Positions 47,930 to 58,055 of a DNA stretch of 64,000 nt are shown in pieces. The stretch's first letter is position 1, and each line of letters starts with the position of its first letter. The notes under the pieces were generated by a model. That model ran no database searches. It saw nothing but the letters and a program-made list of their open reading frames with translations, and was not told where the DNA came from. This DNA is from Trileptium ribeirensis (Eukaryota > Nematoda > Enoplea > Enoplida > Thoracostomopsidae), in the NCBI GenBank assembly GCA_030248225.1, contig JASANE010018601.1, forward strand, positions 36,585-100,584, written 5' to 3'. Position numbers and translations under genes: made by a program.

Positions 47930-49330
47930 GAAAAGAAAAAAGAGAAGAAAAAAAAAACAAAAAGAAAAAATACAGCATGAGTTTCTGGAAGACTCTTTCA
48001 GACACGATCCACGGAAGAGCGCGAAAAGGCGCCAAAACCCAACCAAAAAAAACACAAAACAACAAAAACACCCCAGAAAACCAACACAACCAACAAAACA
48101 AACAAAAAAAAAACCCAAAAACAACACCACCAAAAACACACACAAAAAACAAACAAAAAACAAACCCAAACAAAAAAAAAAAACCAACAACCCAAAAACA
48201 AAAAACACCAACCCACCAAAACCAAACAAAACAAACAAAACACAACCACACAACAACCCCACACCAAAACAACAACAACACAAAAACCAAAAAAACACCA
48301 CACAACCCAAAACAAACAAAAAAAATAAATGTTCTAAACTCTTTCAACATCATCCACAAAACAAAAAACATTTAATCTTCTCAAACAAAACCCAAAACAA
48401 AAAAAAACACAAAACAACATAAAACATCCCAAAAACCAACACAACTCTAACAAAACAAACAAAAAAAAAACTCCAAAAACAACACCACCAAAAACACACA
48501 CAAAATAACAAATCAAAAAACAAACCCAAACAAAAAAAAAAAACCAACAACCACAAAACAAACAACTCACCAACCCACCAAAACCAAAACAAAACAAATA
48601 ATCAAACACAACCACACAACAACCCACACAAAACAACCAACACACAAAACAAAACCCACACAACAAACAAACAAAAAAAAACCATTGATGTTTTCTGGAA
48701 GACTCTTTCAGACATCGATTCCACGGTATAAGAGCGGTCGACAAAGTGCGTTTCATTATTTCTCTATACTACCAGAAACACCACGACCACTAGACCAATA
48801 CCAAATATCGAAATCGAAAACGATAACGAAGGCAAATTAAGATTCAAACACAAAAAAACCAACACCCTCTCCATCCATAAACAACCAACCACGCACTACT
48901 CTAACTAAAATTAAACAAACAGAAACATAAAAAAAAAACACCCTCCAAAACAAACCATACACCACCAGACAGGGACTGACATACACTCAAAAAAAAAACT
49001 AACTAAACAAGAAAACAAACTAACCTCACTCACAAAAAAAAAAATAAATAAAACTCACGCCAGACACCTCCCTCATCTTACTAAATAAAACACAAGATAG
49101 ATCACCCAACCAACCTCACTTGCAAGCAAGACCTACAAAACATACTCAAACAACATCAAACATCAATCAATAATTACTAACCAACCAACCATCCAACGAA
49201 CGAACGCACCCTCCTTCACCCAACTGAACAAACACACACACAACTAACGCAGCAATCAATAAATCCAGCCCAGTCAATAAACTAATTATCTATACAACAC
49301 ATCATCTCAAACAAAACAATAAAGCAAACC
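47930..49330. repeat. A/C-only low-complexity block built on 355-bp tandem units
   Basis: For about 1.4 kb the plus strand is almost devoid of G and T. Three unit starts can be placed: GAGTTTCTGGAAGACTCTTT (about 47977), GTTCTAAACTCTTTCAACAT (about 48332) and GTTTTCTGGAAGACTCTTTC (about 48686), spaced 354-357 bp. Unit bodies 1 and 2 share long stretches, for example CAACACCACCAAAAACACAC at 48122 and 48482. Open frames of 130-200 codons here on both strands are composition artefacts. It is either a biased satellite or a poor-quality consensus. Confidence 0.75.
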
Positions 49331-49351
49331 TAACAAAAGTAAAAAAAACCA

Positions 49352-49460
49352 CACCCCCCCCTCCCCGCCGGCGGAGGCCGGCGGTTGGTGATGGTGTATT
49401 GGGGATGGTGGATTTATATATGTATATATGTGTAGGCATATATATTTAGCATACATGTAT
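49352..49460. other. Hairpin-rich G/C patch next to the ribozyme copy
   Basis: CCTCCCCGCCGGCGGAGGCCGGCGG can fold into alternative short hairpins and is followed by GGTGATGGTGTATTGGGGATGG and TA-rich runs (TATATATGTATATATG). A comparable C-run plus GGAGGTGGAGATTGGTGAT arrangement lies at 63690-63770, just before the other ribozyme repeats. Confidence 0.4.
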
Positions 49461-49629
49461 AAATATGTCAACTTTATATATATAAGGATATATGAAAATA
49501 AATACATACACACATAAACATACATATAACTTTAAATTGATCTGAGATAGATGTTGGCTTGCTATACGTATACTCATGTAACACATGTATTTAATGTATA
49601 TATAGCATACATATATGCATATTGCTAGT

Positions 49630-49695
49630 CTGGTGATAAACGTTTCGGCCGTACCAAGGGCCTCATCAGACGGCTATAGGCTGCCGTGACGTTTT
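49630..49695 (-). ncRNA. Hammerhead ribozyme motif, copy 1
   Basis: The minus strand reads CTGATGA (49663-49669), GGCC-CTTGGTAC-GGCC, GAAAC (49642-49646): the invariant hammerhead core with a perfect 4-bp stem II. Upstream is TATAGCCGT as a possible helix I strand. Helix III would be minimal; AAACGTTT beside GAAAC is self-complementary, as in ribozymes that work as dimers. It lies about 60 bp downstream of the stop of the minus-strand ORF 49757-50089, in the same orientation. Activity is inferred only. Confidence 0.65.
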
Positions 49696-49756
49696 TTCTC
49701 ATTTTTTATTAAACACAAAAACATACAATTAACACACAATATTCATCTATTTTCAT

Positions 49757-50089
49757 TTACACCCGTTTAGCACCATACTGATACACCAGCTGATACTTTC
49801 GTCGCCGTGCATGAACTGGGTGGTCGTAGATGAATGCCGTTATGACTACATTACCTTCTGTTACAACACACAATATGTAGCCTGGTTCACCTGACCAACC
49901 TCGATAACCAACGACTTTGTTGAACATCTTAAAATGCTCAACTCTCTTATCCTGTCGCTTGAAATGATCATCACCACTGAAGACCGTTTCGAACACATTT
50001 GCTTCGTAGTCGTTGATGAGACGTGAATTTCCGGCAGCAACATGACCGGTATGGCCTCGTACAAAGTGTTTGCTGAATTGGAGAAACAT
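49757..50089 (-). CDS. Small ORF between two hammerhead motifs, unknown function
   Basis: This is a 110-codon frame from ATG (MFLQFSKHFVRGHTGHVAAG) to TAA-class stop, with an in-frame stop shortly upstream of the Met. The middle, VFETVFSGDDHFKRQDKRVE, is charged; the C-terminal half (GYILCVVTEGNVVITAFIYD) alternates like beta strands, ending in RRRKYQLVYQYGAKRV. There is no membrane segment and no family that I recognise. It is intronless, on the same strand as the ORFs at 50226-51637, and framed by ribozyme motifs at 50140-50190 (upstream) and 49630-49695 (downstream). It could be the 3' part of a larger broken gene. Confidence 0.45.
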   Translation of the reverse strand: MFLQFSKHFVRGHTGHVAAGNSRLINDYEANVFETVFSGDDHFKRQDKRVEHFKMFNKVVGYRGWSGEPGYILCVVTEGNVVITAFIYDHPVHARRRKYQLVYQYGAKRV

Positions 50090-50139
50090 AATCGATCCAA
50101 AGCCAAAGCTGAATTAATGTTACGCAGTGCACAGCCTTT

Positions 50140-50195
50140 TTAAAGCATTTCATCCCTGCCAAGGGAATCATCAGATGGCTTTACACCGTATACAC
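50140..50195 (-). ncRNA. Hammerhead ribozyme motif, copy 2 (diverged)
   Basis: The minus strand has CTGATGA (50168-50174), then TTCCC-TTGGC-AGGGA, then TGAAAT (GAAA conserved). Stem II is UCCC/GGGA, different in sequence from the other copies but still paired. AGCC before CTGATGA can pair with GGCT after TTTAAAAA as helix I. Position 10.1/11.1 is U/U rather than G/C, so the copy may be weakened. It sits between ORFs 50226-50555 and 49757-50089. Confidence 0.5.
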
Positions 50196-50225
50196 GGTAT
50201 TGGCTACCATTATGTTTTTTTCTTT

Positions 50226-50555
50226 TTACTTCAAATCAAACATATAACACAATTTAATAATATCATCATAATAATCAAAGTACAACATAGGGTATGACAA
50301 TGATAATTCATACAAAGACTGTTTAAAAGTGTTTTCATTCTTCGTTATAAATTCCACCGCTTTGATAATTGCTTGTCGTTTTCGTTGAACTATGATCAAA
50401 TTTTCTTCCTCCTTCGATCGCCCGTCGATATAATCGCCTGTTGCTTGACATTGCCGTCGAAAAACATCCACCCGGTGTTGCCAATAATCAATTTCCTTTT
50501 GAAGATAAACTTTGCGCACGTATTGCTCCATACGCTTTACGAATATTAATTCCAA
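50226..50555 (-). CDS. Small ORF, possible frameshifted continuation of the upstream membrane protein
   Basis: This is a 109-codon frame starting MELIFVKRMEQYVRKVYLQK. It overlaps the 3' end of ORF 50488-51015 by 68 bp in another frame. It is rich in charged, helix-forming residues (WQHRVDVFRRQ, RSKEEENLIIVQRKRQAIIK) and ends with an aromatic stretch (LSYPMLYFDYYDDIIKLCYM). The overlap and same strand suggest either two overlapping viral-type genes or one gene split by a frameshift. No recognised domain. The hammerhead motif copy 2 lies about 30 bp past its stop. Confidence 0.5.
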   Translation of the reverse strand: MELIFVKRMEQYVRKVYLQKEIDYWQHRVDVFRRQCQATGDYIDGRSKEEENLIIVQRKRQAIIKAVEFITKNENTFKQSLYELSLSYPMLYFDYYDDIIKLCYMFDLK

Positions 50556-51015
50556 TGTATCGTTGACGAAGCACTTTATCCAAATCGTATGTTGCGAGAT
50601 GTTTCACAAATCTTGCTCCCATATAATAGTTGCTGAATGTATATCCACGATAAATTCCAACCGATCGCACCAATATAAGTCCGTGTTGATAAGGAATTGA
50701 TAAGTTCATAAACAAATGTTCAAACACGTTGAATAGATAAACCATATATGCGCTCCATTTAAGACCTTTAGGTGGTTTGAGTCGAACGTTGAAATGTAGG
50801 TTTGACGACGTTTTGTTAATCCACTTGACATCGTAACCATTTGCTGGGTTCCATTTTTCGCTTGATCCGTTTGTCCAGTCTTCGAAGCATAAAGTTTTCG
50901 TACAATTTTCGACGTTAATAGTATTACGCTTTACACTTATGAACAATATAACCGTCTCCACAACAACAGCTACAAATAACACAACATATAATGTAATAAA
51001 ACGTTTGTTATCCAT
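50488..51015 (-). CDS. Small single-pass membrane protein, unknown family
   Basis: The 175-residue frame starts at ATG 51013-51015. Residues 7-27 (ITLYVVLFVAVVVETVILFI) form one hydrophobic segment, most likely a type II signal anchor, followed by an ectodomain with possible N-glycosylation sites (NGSS, NKTS) and cysteines (CTKTLC). The C-terminal half includes GLILVRSVGIYRGYTFSNYY. It starts 28 bp after the stop of the F54H12.2-like ORF on the same strand, so the two could be read from one transcript. This compact arrangement is unlike the intron-rich host genes nearby and fits a virus- or transposon-derived cassette. I do not recognise a family. Confidence 0.55.
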   Translation of the reverse strand: MDNKRFITLYVVLFVAVVVETVILFISVKRNTINVENCTKTLCFEDWTNGSSEKWNPANGYDVKWINKTSSNLHFNVRLKPPKGLKWSAYMVYLFNVFEHLFMNLSIPYQHGLILVRSVGIYRGYTFSNYYMGARFVKHLATYDLDKVLRQRYIGINIRKAYGAIRAQSLSSKGN

Positions 51016-51043
51016 GGTTGATTCACCTGTTTTCTAAAGCTAT

Positions 51044-51637
51044 TTAAGACATTTTATTCCAAAATACTTCTTTATTTGAGTTTATGTTCAGCTCAGCTGT
51101 AAATTCTCCCATTACGAAAATGACAATAGCCTTCTTTAACTCTTCCGCAAAATCAATAGAAAGTCTCAATTGTCCATCTGGTGGGTTTGAAAGATAATTG
51201 CAATCACTACTATGATCTCTGCTCAAATCAATACAAAATATCTGATAACCTGCGCCATGTCGAAAACCAACTTCAGTTAATCCTAAATTCTCTGTTCTGC
51301 TATTTAATGCATATAATGTATTATAAAATAACCTCATGTCGTTACCAGCCTTACACGGTAAAGATATATTGCACGGGTATCTGTCATCGTTCATAAACAC
51401 TGTAAAGCTATTCATATCTGGTAAACTTAACTTAAACAAGTTTGACTTTGGTGCACCAGCATATGCCTCTTGTGTTATTCCCCAAATGTATATTCTACGC
51501 GGTAATGTGCCTTCGAAGATTGTCCAATCCACATTCTGTAATCCTTTATTTACTGAAAGTGTTTGAATCTTGTACCGTATACTAGGAAATTTAACCCCAC
51601 TACTATGTAAAATTTTATGGAGGACCCGCGTAGACAT
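51044..51637 (-). CDS. F54H12.2-like protein (virus-derived, possible capsid-related), N-terminally truncated
   Basis: The 197-residue frame contains IFEGTLPRRIYIWGITQEAY, FNSLYAL-like LFYNTLYALN, GYQIFCIDLSRDHSSDCNYL and GQLRLSIDFAEELKKAIVIF, ending GEFTAELNIN. The order and spacing match the C-terminal part of the uncharacterised metazoan family named after C. elegans F54H12.2 (G-LPRR-V-G, Y--L, GY-L-A-DLT-D, G-LR-E--FA--L-----V--Y-E). Members are found scattered in many invertebrate genomes and are thought to derive from DNA viruses or Polinton-like elements; a capsid role is a hypothesis. Family members are longer at the N-terminus; here homology begins right at a GC-rich junction (51638), so the gene is probably cut. 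Calling it functional is uncertain. Confidence 0.6.
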   Translation of the reverse strand: MSTRVLHKILHSSGVKFPSIRYKIQTLSVNKGLQNVDWTIFEGTLPRRIYIWGITQEAYAGAPKSNLFKLSLPDMNSFTVFMNDDRYPCNISLPCKAGNDMRLFYNTLYALNSRTENLGLTEVGFRHGAGYQIFCIDLSRDHSSDCNYLSNPPDGQLRLSIDFAEELKKAIVIFVMGEFTAELNINSNKEVFWNKMS

Positions 51638-54480
51638 CTTCCGTCTCGCGGAAGGGGACTAGCAATAGCTGTCCCGGACCGAAGGTTGTAAGTCAGGAGG
51701 AGGATAGAGTGAACGGGGGTTTATTTTCCCCAGATCGAGGTGTAACAGACTGTTGAAACTTGACTAGTAGGCACGCGTTTTCTACCTTTGATAGCTTGAT
51801 CGGACGCCCGTCGGAGGACGTCCCGCATTCCCACGTCAACTGAGTATACTTTTACATGTTCTTTGACAAAACCTCCTCGAGTCGAGTTCCGTTTTGGGCC
51901 TGTTGGGCGATTGCACGGAGGGTGTTAGGTTGTGAACCTAAAAGCCGAAGTAGTTCTGATTCCCCGTGGTCATAGGTAAGGCAAATCAAAACGGACGCTT
52001 ATCGTCCGCGCGCTTTTACATGACTTAGTACGTTTGAGTTAGGGCTGTTGAATTTTCCTGAGCAGACCACGGTAAAATTTACCAACGAAACCCTAGGGAT
52101 TTGCTTGTTTGTTTTCAGTTGGAATTGTTGTTTGCAACATTACAGTTTAGTAGACCGTTCGATGCTCATGCCGCTGTTTGAGCTCGGACTGACGTAGCAG
52201 TTAGGGACGGAGGATTAGCCTCCGTCGGGCTTTAGGAAGCCCCAAAATTTCGTTTATCAGGACGAGTTAAGAAAATTGGGGAATTCAAAAGACTGAACAA
52301 ATTTTAGGAATTTCAGTTTGAGCGTAAGGCATTTGCACTCCGCAAGGAGCGAGTTTAACACGGCGTTTACACGATTTTGCAAGTATTTGATTTGTTCACC
52401 ATTAGGACGGTTAATACCAGCTTTACATAAGGATTAACTCCCGACTTCGTGAGTCTTCGAGAGCCCCTCACGTCCGAATTTACTAGGTGCTCGCTCCACG
52501 AGATTCGCTTCGAAATCGGCTCGGCCCGATTGCTAAATTTACTACCGTTGAACATAAAACGCTTACGTGGTTAAGCCTAATGGTAGGACGTCGGATACTA
52601 CCTGCTCCCTAAAAGGAACCAACGGCCTGGGGAAAAATGCCCAAAATCGGCCACCCGAAACTCTTTCAAAAGCACGATAGGGTGCGCAACGTTCAAACGG
52701 AGATCACAACGGTCTCATTTTACTAAAGGAAAATCGCGACCTTTCGCGAATCGTTTGGACCCCAAACCGAGTAAGTGCAAAACCCCGTTTTCTTTTCATA
52801 GCGACTTGATCGCTGAGTTTAGGTGTTTTACTATTTTTTCTCTGGTTGCCCGTTAGGCTACGTACTATGTAGGCCACGATTTAGCTTTTGCACCGTCTCT
52901 GTCTCTCTCCTTTTTCATTTTCCCTGATTGAGTTTCGATCCTGCACGGAGGATTTAAGTCCGCTGCAGGTATTTCTGTTTTATCCACTCGACTATCGAGT
53001 TCTGAGGAAATTCATTAAAATTTCAGTAATAACTCGACTGCACAGTCTCGATAGTGCAGTCGAGGCACTGTACACTTTCGATTCGTACAGTGTACTAGAA
53101 TCCCAAAATGACTACGATAGAGAGAGGACGACAAAACAAAAGAAACAACAGAAACAAAGGAAACAGCAGAAACAAAACGAGCAACAGAAACAAAAGCAAC
53201 GAAAGGAACCGAAGGCAAGACCGGAAAAGAAAGAAAGGAACCAACCAAAACAACCCCAAAAGAAAAGTACCAACCCACCCCCGGCGGAACGAGTCCCAGT
53301 TATGCGAAAGGCACGACAACCCGTTAGTACCGTAAAAAAGGCGGCCTCGGTTGCTTAGGAAATAGCTAAAGGCGACAACCGCCCAAGCCCCGTTTACTTA
53401 GGCCGTCGAAGAAATGACTAGGGGCGACCGTTTAAAGAATTTGAGTAAGACTCCGCCCCGCGCCGACATAACGTTGTTCAATTGATACTCTACAACCAAA
53501 ATCGATCGGACTGTCGCCGGCCTACCGGTTATGAGACTAGTAGGACTCCGGATAATCGAGCTCCCAGTTGAACTACTCAAATTGCTGAGGCGACGGCTAT
53601 TGGAGAACTAGCGAGAAACCTGGCCGTAGGGCGGAATGAAATAAGTGACTTGTCAGGGACGCTAGGCAACAGTTGTAGGACAGGTGATGCACACGGACAG
53701 CGTTTTTAACTTCTGACTGCGATGTAGGCGCCTAGTTGGTTGGATCATGACTATTAGCTCGTATTCATTGACGATTTTTACTAATCAGTTGCGTGGACGA
53801 TGCTATGATTTGTACCATATTCGATTGTATTAGTGCGACGGAGTTGTACTTCATACTCTAGGTCTATGCTTTCATTGTTTTTGTACCGTATTCGATTTTA
53901 GTAGTGGGACCGAGTCTTATCTTATATCCTAGGTCTATGCTTTCACCGTACCCGGAGTCATATCCCGTCATTGCTGTACCGAATCCGCTCCCTTCTCCGC
54001 ATAGCCTTCGAATTGCTTGCACTGCCGCGCGCTATTAAGAGCGAACTTCGAAGCACGCCGAACCCATCCCCCGAGCTAGAGCGGACTTAGCCGAATGCCT
54101 CGGGTACAGATTTCGGCCCGGTAATACCGGGAACTACTTCGCTCGCGCCACCTTTTTTTTGTTTGTTTCCCCTTTTTTTTCTTCATTGGACAAAGGGAGC
54201 GAATGCTCGGATTGGTACATTGTTACGGTCTCCGCTGGTATTTGTTCGTGTACCTTTCTGGATGCCTGTCATTTACTAATGCTGTATATAGCTTTGAATA
54301 AACTCTTGAAAATTACATGACGTGTCCCGTGTTCTTGGATTCTTAGCGTAATAAAGACGTTCGAATGAACGGGCCAACTCTGCGTGCCACGGCTTGACGA
54401 GGGGAATGTACCAAGCCCTGACACGTGCAGTTCGCCACTAGTACTTGTGTGTGAAAATCACGGAATTGTAGCGAGAGTGG
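51638..54480. other. GC-richer block of unknown origin, possibly an LTR-element remnant
   Basis: Base composition changes sharply at 51638, next to an inverted CTTCCGTCTCGCGGAAG, and returns to AT-rich near 54480. Inside, 52888-53358 has an open frame whose second half is a Lys/Gln/Arg/Glu-rich run (KQKKQQKQRKQQKQNEQQKQ) that is open in several frames because the DNA is a purine-rich imperfect repeat. Near 54220-54350 a TGTTACGG start, TATATA, GAATAAA and a following GT-rich stretch look like the end of an LTR, but no second copy was found in the window. No enzyme motif was recognised. It may be the gag and LTR part of a retroelement or a non-coding repeat. Confidence 0.35.
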
Positions 54481-54784
54481 TCCACCTTGTTTTTCAATCG
54501 AACCCGCTCATGAAATTAGTACACGCAAATGTGGACAAAATTTACTAGGAAAACGCTATTACTAAACACGGATAAATAGGTTATTAGGATACCGATTAGA
54601 TTGTCCGACGTTAAACTTTCAGGGCATCCCTGTGGGGGCCATATGGCTACAACTGAGTAAGTGTTCTGCTGAGGATAACCTAGGTGAAACTCAAAAAATT
54701 TACTCAGTGAAACTAAATCATCACGCGTTTTCACCTCAAATCACGCTGATAAAACAACTTCCGTTAAGCTAAGATAGGGAATAT

Positions 54785-54866
54785 TGGTATGACATCATGA
54801 CCTGTGAGCAGGTGTCGGTGTCAACCTCCCTGGGGGGCCTCAGGAATCATACCAGAATACTAGACA
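54785..54866. other. Hairpin of about 80 bp in a second GC-rich patch
   Basis: ATTGGTATGACATC at the left pairs with GAATCATACCAGAAT at the right. The loop contains GAGCAGGTGTCGGTGTC and CCTCCCTGGGGGGCCT. The GC-rich patch runs to about 55060. A structured RNA or a transposon end is possible; neither is shown. Confidence 0.35.
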
Positions 54867-55689
54867 CGTGCGCAACCAATCGGGCGGGGTCCGAACACAC
54901 CCCGTGAAGCGCGCCTGCGGCCTGCTAAGCTCCGTAACTTCTTGGGTCTGACCAAGGAAGGTGACTAAGAAAGAAAACTTAGGGTCCGCCCTTGAGGTTA
55001 TGATAGCCGGGGTCGTATGGGCATGGTGTTAGGAAGTTGCGCCATGCAGCTGCGTCACCGTTATTACATATATACTAGCGAATGTTGGTATGACTTTGGC
55101 GAGATTTTATTGTTACAAACATCTGCCTTCGAACAGTAAACGCAAATAAACTTCGGACGAGCATCCAGTGCGCAGGGATTATTTTTGTAAGTGGTGTACA
55201 TACACGTATCCACGCTGAAAAAATGGGCAGGGTTCCAAACAGAATCAAATTTACCACGAGCTTAAAAGTGGGGGTCCAGCATAAGATGTATAGTATAAAT
55301 GCGCGAATGAAACGTTATACAAGATTGACAAAACTAAAGCTCGTAGATTCAGATGGGCCCACAGGTTACAAATTTGGGGAAGGGTGGCGTCTCGTGACAT
55401 AGCGGTGGTTATTAACTGACATGGGTGAAAATGTGCATAATTTTAAAGCTCAAGACATTGAATATTACTGGCATCATCACTCGTCTGTTATTTCTGGATA
55501 ATGAATAACGTTTTATGGACTCACGCATTGCTCTATTCGCTCGTTTACAGCAAAAACATCAACACCGATTCGACATTTTCAACAGATAGCAAGAGTTTTG
55601 ACAATATGTATAATTGCTTCTAACAGTCAGTGGACCTACTCACCTAAGTTTTAGATATCTGCATAACGAACATGTGTACATGTACATAA

Positions 55690-56453
55690 TAGTGTTGGGC
55701 AACGGTCGCGAAAGCTGCCGGACAGCCGACAGCCGGGCAGCAAAAAATTGTCCGGGCGGTCCAATCAATGGCCGAAAAAACCCCCCCGACCGGCCACAAT
55801 TCCGCCTACGCCGCTAATCCCGTGCACAATTTACGTACCTCCGAAGTCGTTGGTCAGCAGCCATAACCTGTCGCTCGGGCGGCTGCGGTGTATACGTTTG
55901 CTACTGTATAGCAAGTGAATTTTGAACCCCGCTACTGGAACTTTTTGATACATATTATATAATACTCTACAGCCAACATGCAAGGGTTTTGTACTGAGCT
56001 AGTACCCTCTTGTCATATTTAAACATATCATATAACATATATGTTTATTATTAAAGTAATAATGCTTTAATGTTTAATTTAGACCTCAAAGCCGGCCGTC
56101 GCCCAACACCGAATATAGTACAGTCTTACTATAGTCAGGGTAGGCGTAAGATTCGGCACTTGCTATAGTACCTTATGTAAGACTTTCAGATACAAACTGA
56201 TTGTTGAACAAATGGTGAAGAAGTATTTACGGATATTAAATTAATATTGTAGTAAGAGAAGATTCTTGGCAGTCATCCGTCGAATTGTCGTCGCGCACCA
56301 GTTGAGCCATCAGCCGGCCGCTAACCGTTAGTTAAACGTTAGTCGCGGCCGGTTGTTACTCGACGACCGGCCGTTGGCGCCAGCCGCCCGAAAATTTTAA
56401 CGGATCACTAACAGCCGCCGTTCGACTTCAAAACCGGCCGTTGCCCAACACTA
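55690..56453. mobile_element. hAT-like MITE with nested or composite structure
   Basis: It begins TAGTGTTGGGCAACGGTCG and ends CGGCCGTTGCCCAACACTA. The flanking octamers GTACATAA (55682-55689) and CTACATAA (56454-56461) match at 7 of 8 positions, as expected of hAT target duplications. An internal AAAGCCGGCCGTCGCCCAACACC at about 56090-56112 looks like a second right end, so two related copies may be nested. The interior is full of CGGCCG-type inverted blocks and has no transposase. Confidence 0.82.
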
Positions 56454-57707
56454 CTACATAATATATTTATTTTATATATTCCAGATCATTTTTATTCTAA
56501 ATTGGAAAAATCACTTGGTATAATTATCTTATTTGAATGAAACTGAAACCAAGCAAACACTGAACATTAATAAGACACTTATAAAATAATGACTTTAATT
56601 AACGTTTTTTCTACGATTGTATTCACGGCGGTAATTACACCACAACTGCGTAACCTCAGTGATGATTATATTGATATATAAAATGCAGAGCTAAACATAA
56701 AACTCGTTCATAATTCGGCAATCGTCAGTCCATGACAAACCTGATATGAAATATCTGCAGTTCCAATAATGATTGCAAACTGTTAAAACTAAATTCCCTT
56801 AATTTTAAACGAAGAAAATGAAATTATAGTATTTTTCAAAACGTCACTATCGATCAAAACTCTTTTAGACAAACAAAAATCTATAATTGTTTTGAGAAAC
56901 ACTGTGAAAGGTATAAATTTTCCCCTTTATATTGCTGACAATACTGTCGACTGCTGGTGGGTTTCAGCTTTTCAACGATTTTGGAGCTTCTTATTATTGT
57001 TTTTCGTCAGACGAGGTTAGGAAATAGTTAATCATGTCCATTCTTTCGACACCACATTTGATCTACTTGCATTTAACCTATTTCCTCACTTATGATGTTC
57101 CACATGTGAGCTGAATCGCCAATGTTAGTTAAATCCAGCTGGCATTGTAAAACGTCTTTGAAAAACGGGGAACGATACGACAATAATGTTTACAACAAAA
57201 ACATACTTTAATACGTGACTACACTGTAGGTGCGTACACATGGGTTGTTCTTTTATCAAGTCAGTTCACGTTTCTAAAAGCCATGAACGCGCACAAATCA
57301 CGATTTTCCCTTATGTACATGTACACAATTTGCGATGAAGCAAAGCGTGGACGCTGTACGCGGTCGCTATTTTGCGACATGACATTGTATTTTGCTGACC
57401 GCGCACAAGTGAAAACGCGAATACCAATCCAGTTTTTTGTATGCTATATTACGTAAATAGACCGTGAACATTGCTGTGTGATTCAGAATATCATTTGATG
57501 GACGTGGACCAACGTGCGAAATGAACAAATGTGAGCGAAGGCAAATTCTATTCGTACATCGCAGTGCCCGTGTTCGCGTTCACAAAAATGCGAATGCCAA
57601 TGGCAAAAATGTGAACGCCAATTCCTGTGCGAATCAATTCGTGATTTTGACAAAAGAACAACCGTGGTGTACGCACCTAAAGTGCACTCACACATAGTAC
57701 CACATAC

Positions 57708-58055
57708 CAATATAATAGAAAAACACCAGATGTATGCGCTAACGAGGACGTAGGCAATTTGGTATCCAAACACCGTACCATCGTCAATCCAGTAGGACTG
57801 CACAAACATTTGTACCGTTGGCAATACAATGAGTGCTATCATGCAGCTAGCATGTAGCGTATAACGAAACGGAAATGTCCGTAGAGCGTCGGCAATCGGC
57901 GTACCAAAGCGACAATACATGAGCAGTTCAAATAGGCCGAACATTGTTAGGAAACAGCCAAGTACACCCGAATATATTGTAAAGAAAAGGCAGTCGGCAA
58001 AATGTCCATCATTCCAGAATAAGTCAAGGGATCGATTAACAGCGCAATAATCCAT
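57708..58055 (-). CDS. First exon of a probable multi-span membrane protein (ABC-transporter TMD0-like)
   Basis: The frame starts at ATG 58053-58055 in context ATCATGG and is open to donor TTG|GTATGTGG (exon end 57708), 116 codons. The peptide begins MDYCAVNRSLDLFWNDGHFA and has three hydrophobic segments, about residues 22-48, 64-85 and 95-116, the last cut by the donor. A short N-terminal tail with C...FW.DG...DC followed by TM pairs resembles the TMD0 start of ABC transporters of the ABCC or ABCB6/HMT-1 type, which bring extra spans ahead of the core transporter. That assignment is from pattern memory and is tentative. Downstream exons lie to the left and were not found. The upstream 165 bp is a tandem duplication of the start region. 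Confidence 0.45.

Noticed and set aside
47811..48756. Several overlapping reading frames of 100-200 codons on both strands in the A/C-rich block
   Set aside because: They arise because the DNA lacks the bases needed for stop codons; the peptides are Lys/Thr/Asn/Pro or Phe/Val/Cys runs with no protein character.
52888..53358. A 156-codon frame as a Gag or ORF1 protein
   Set aside because: Its second half is open in all three frames because of a purine-rich repeat, and no zinc knuckle or capsid motif is visible; kept only as part of an unknown block.
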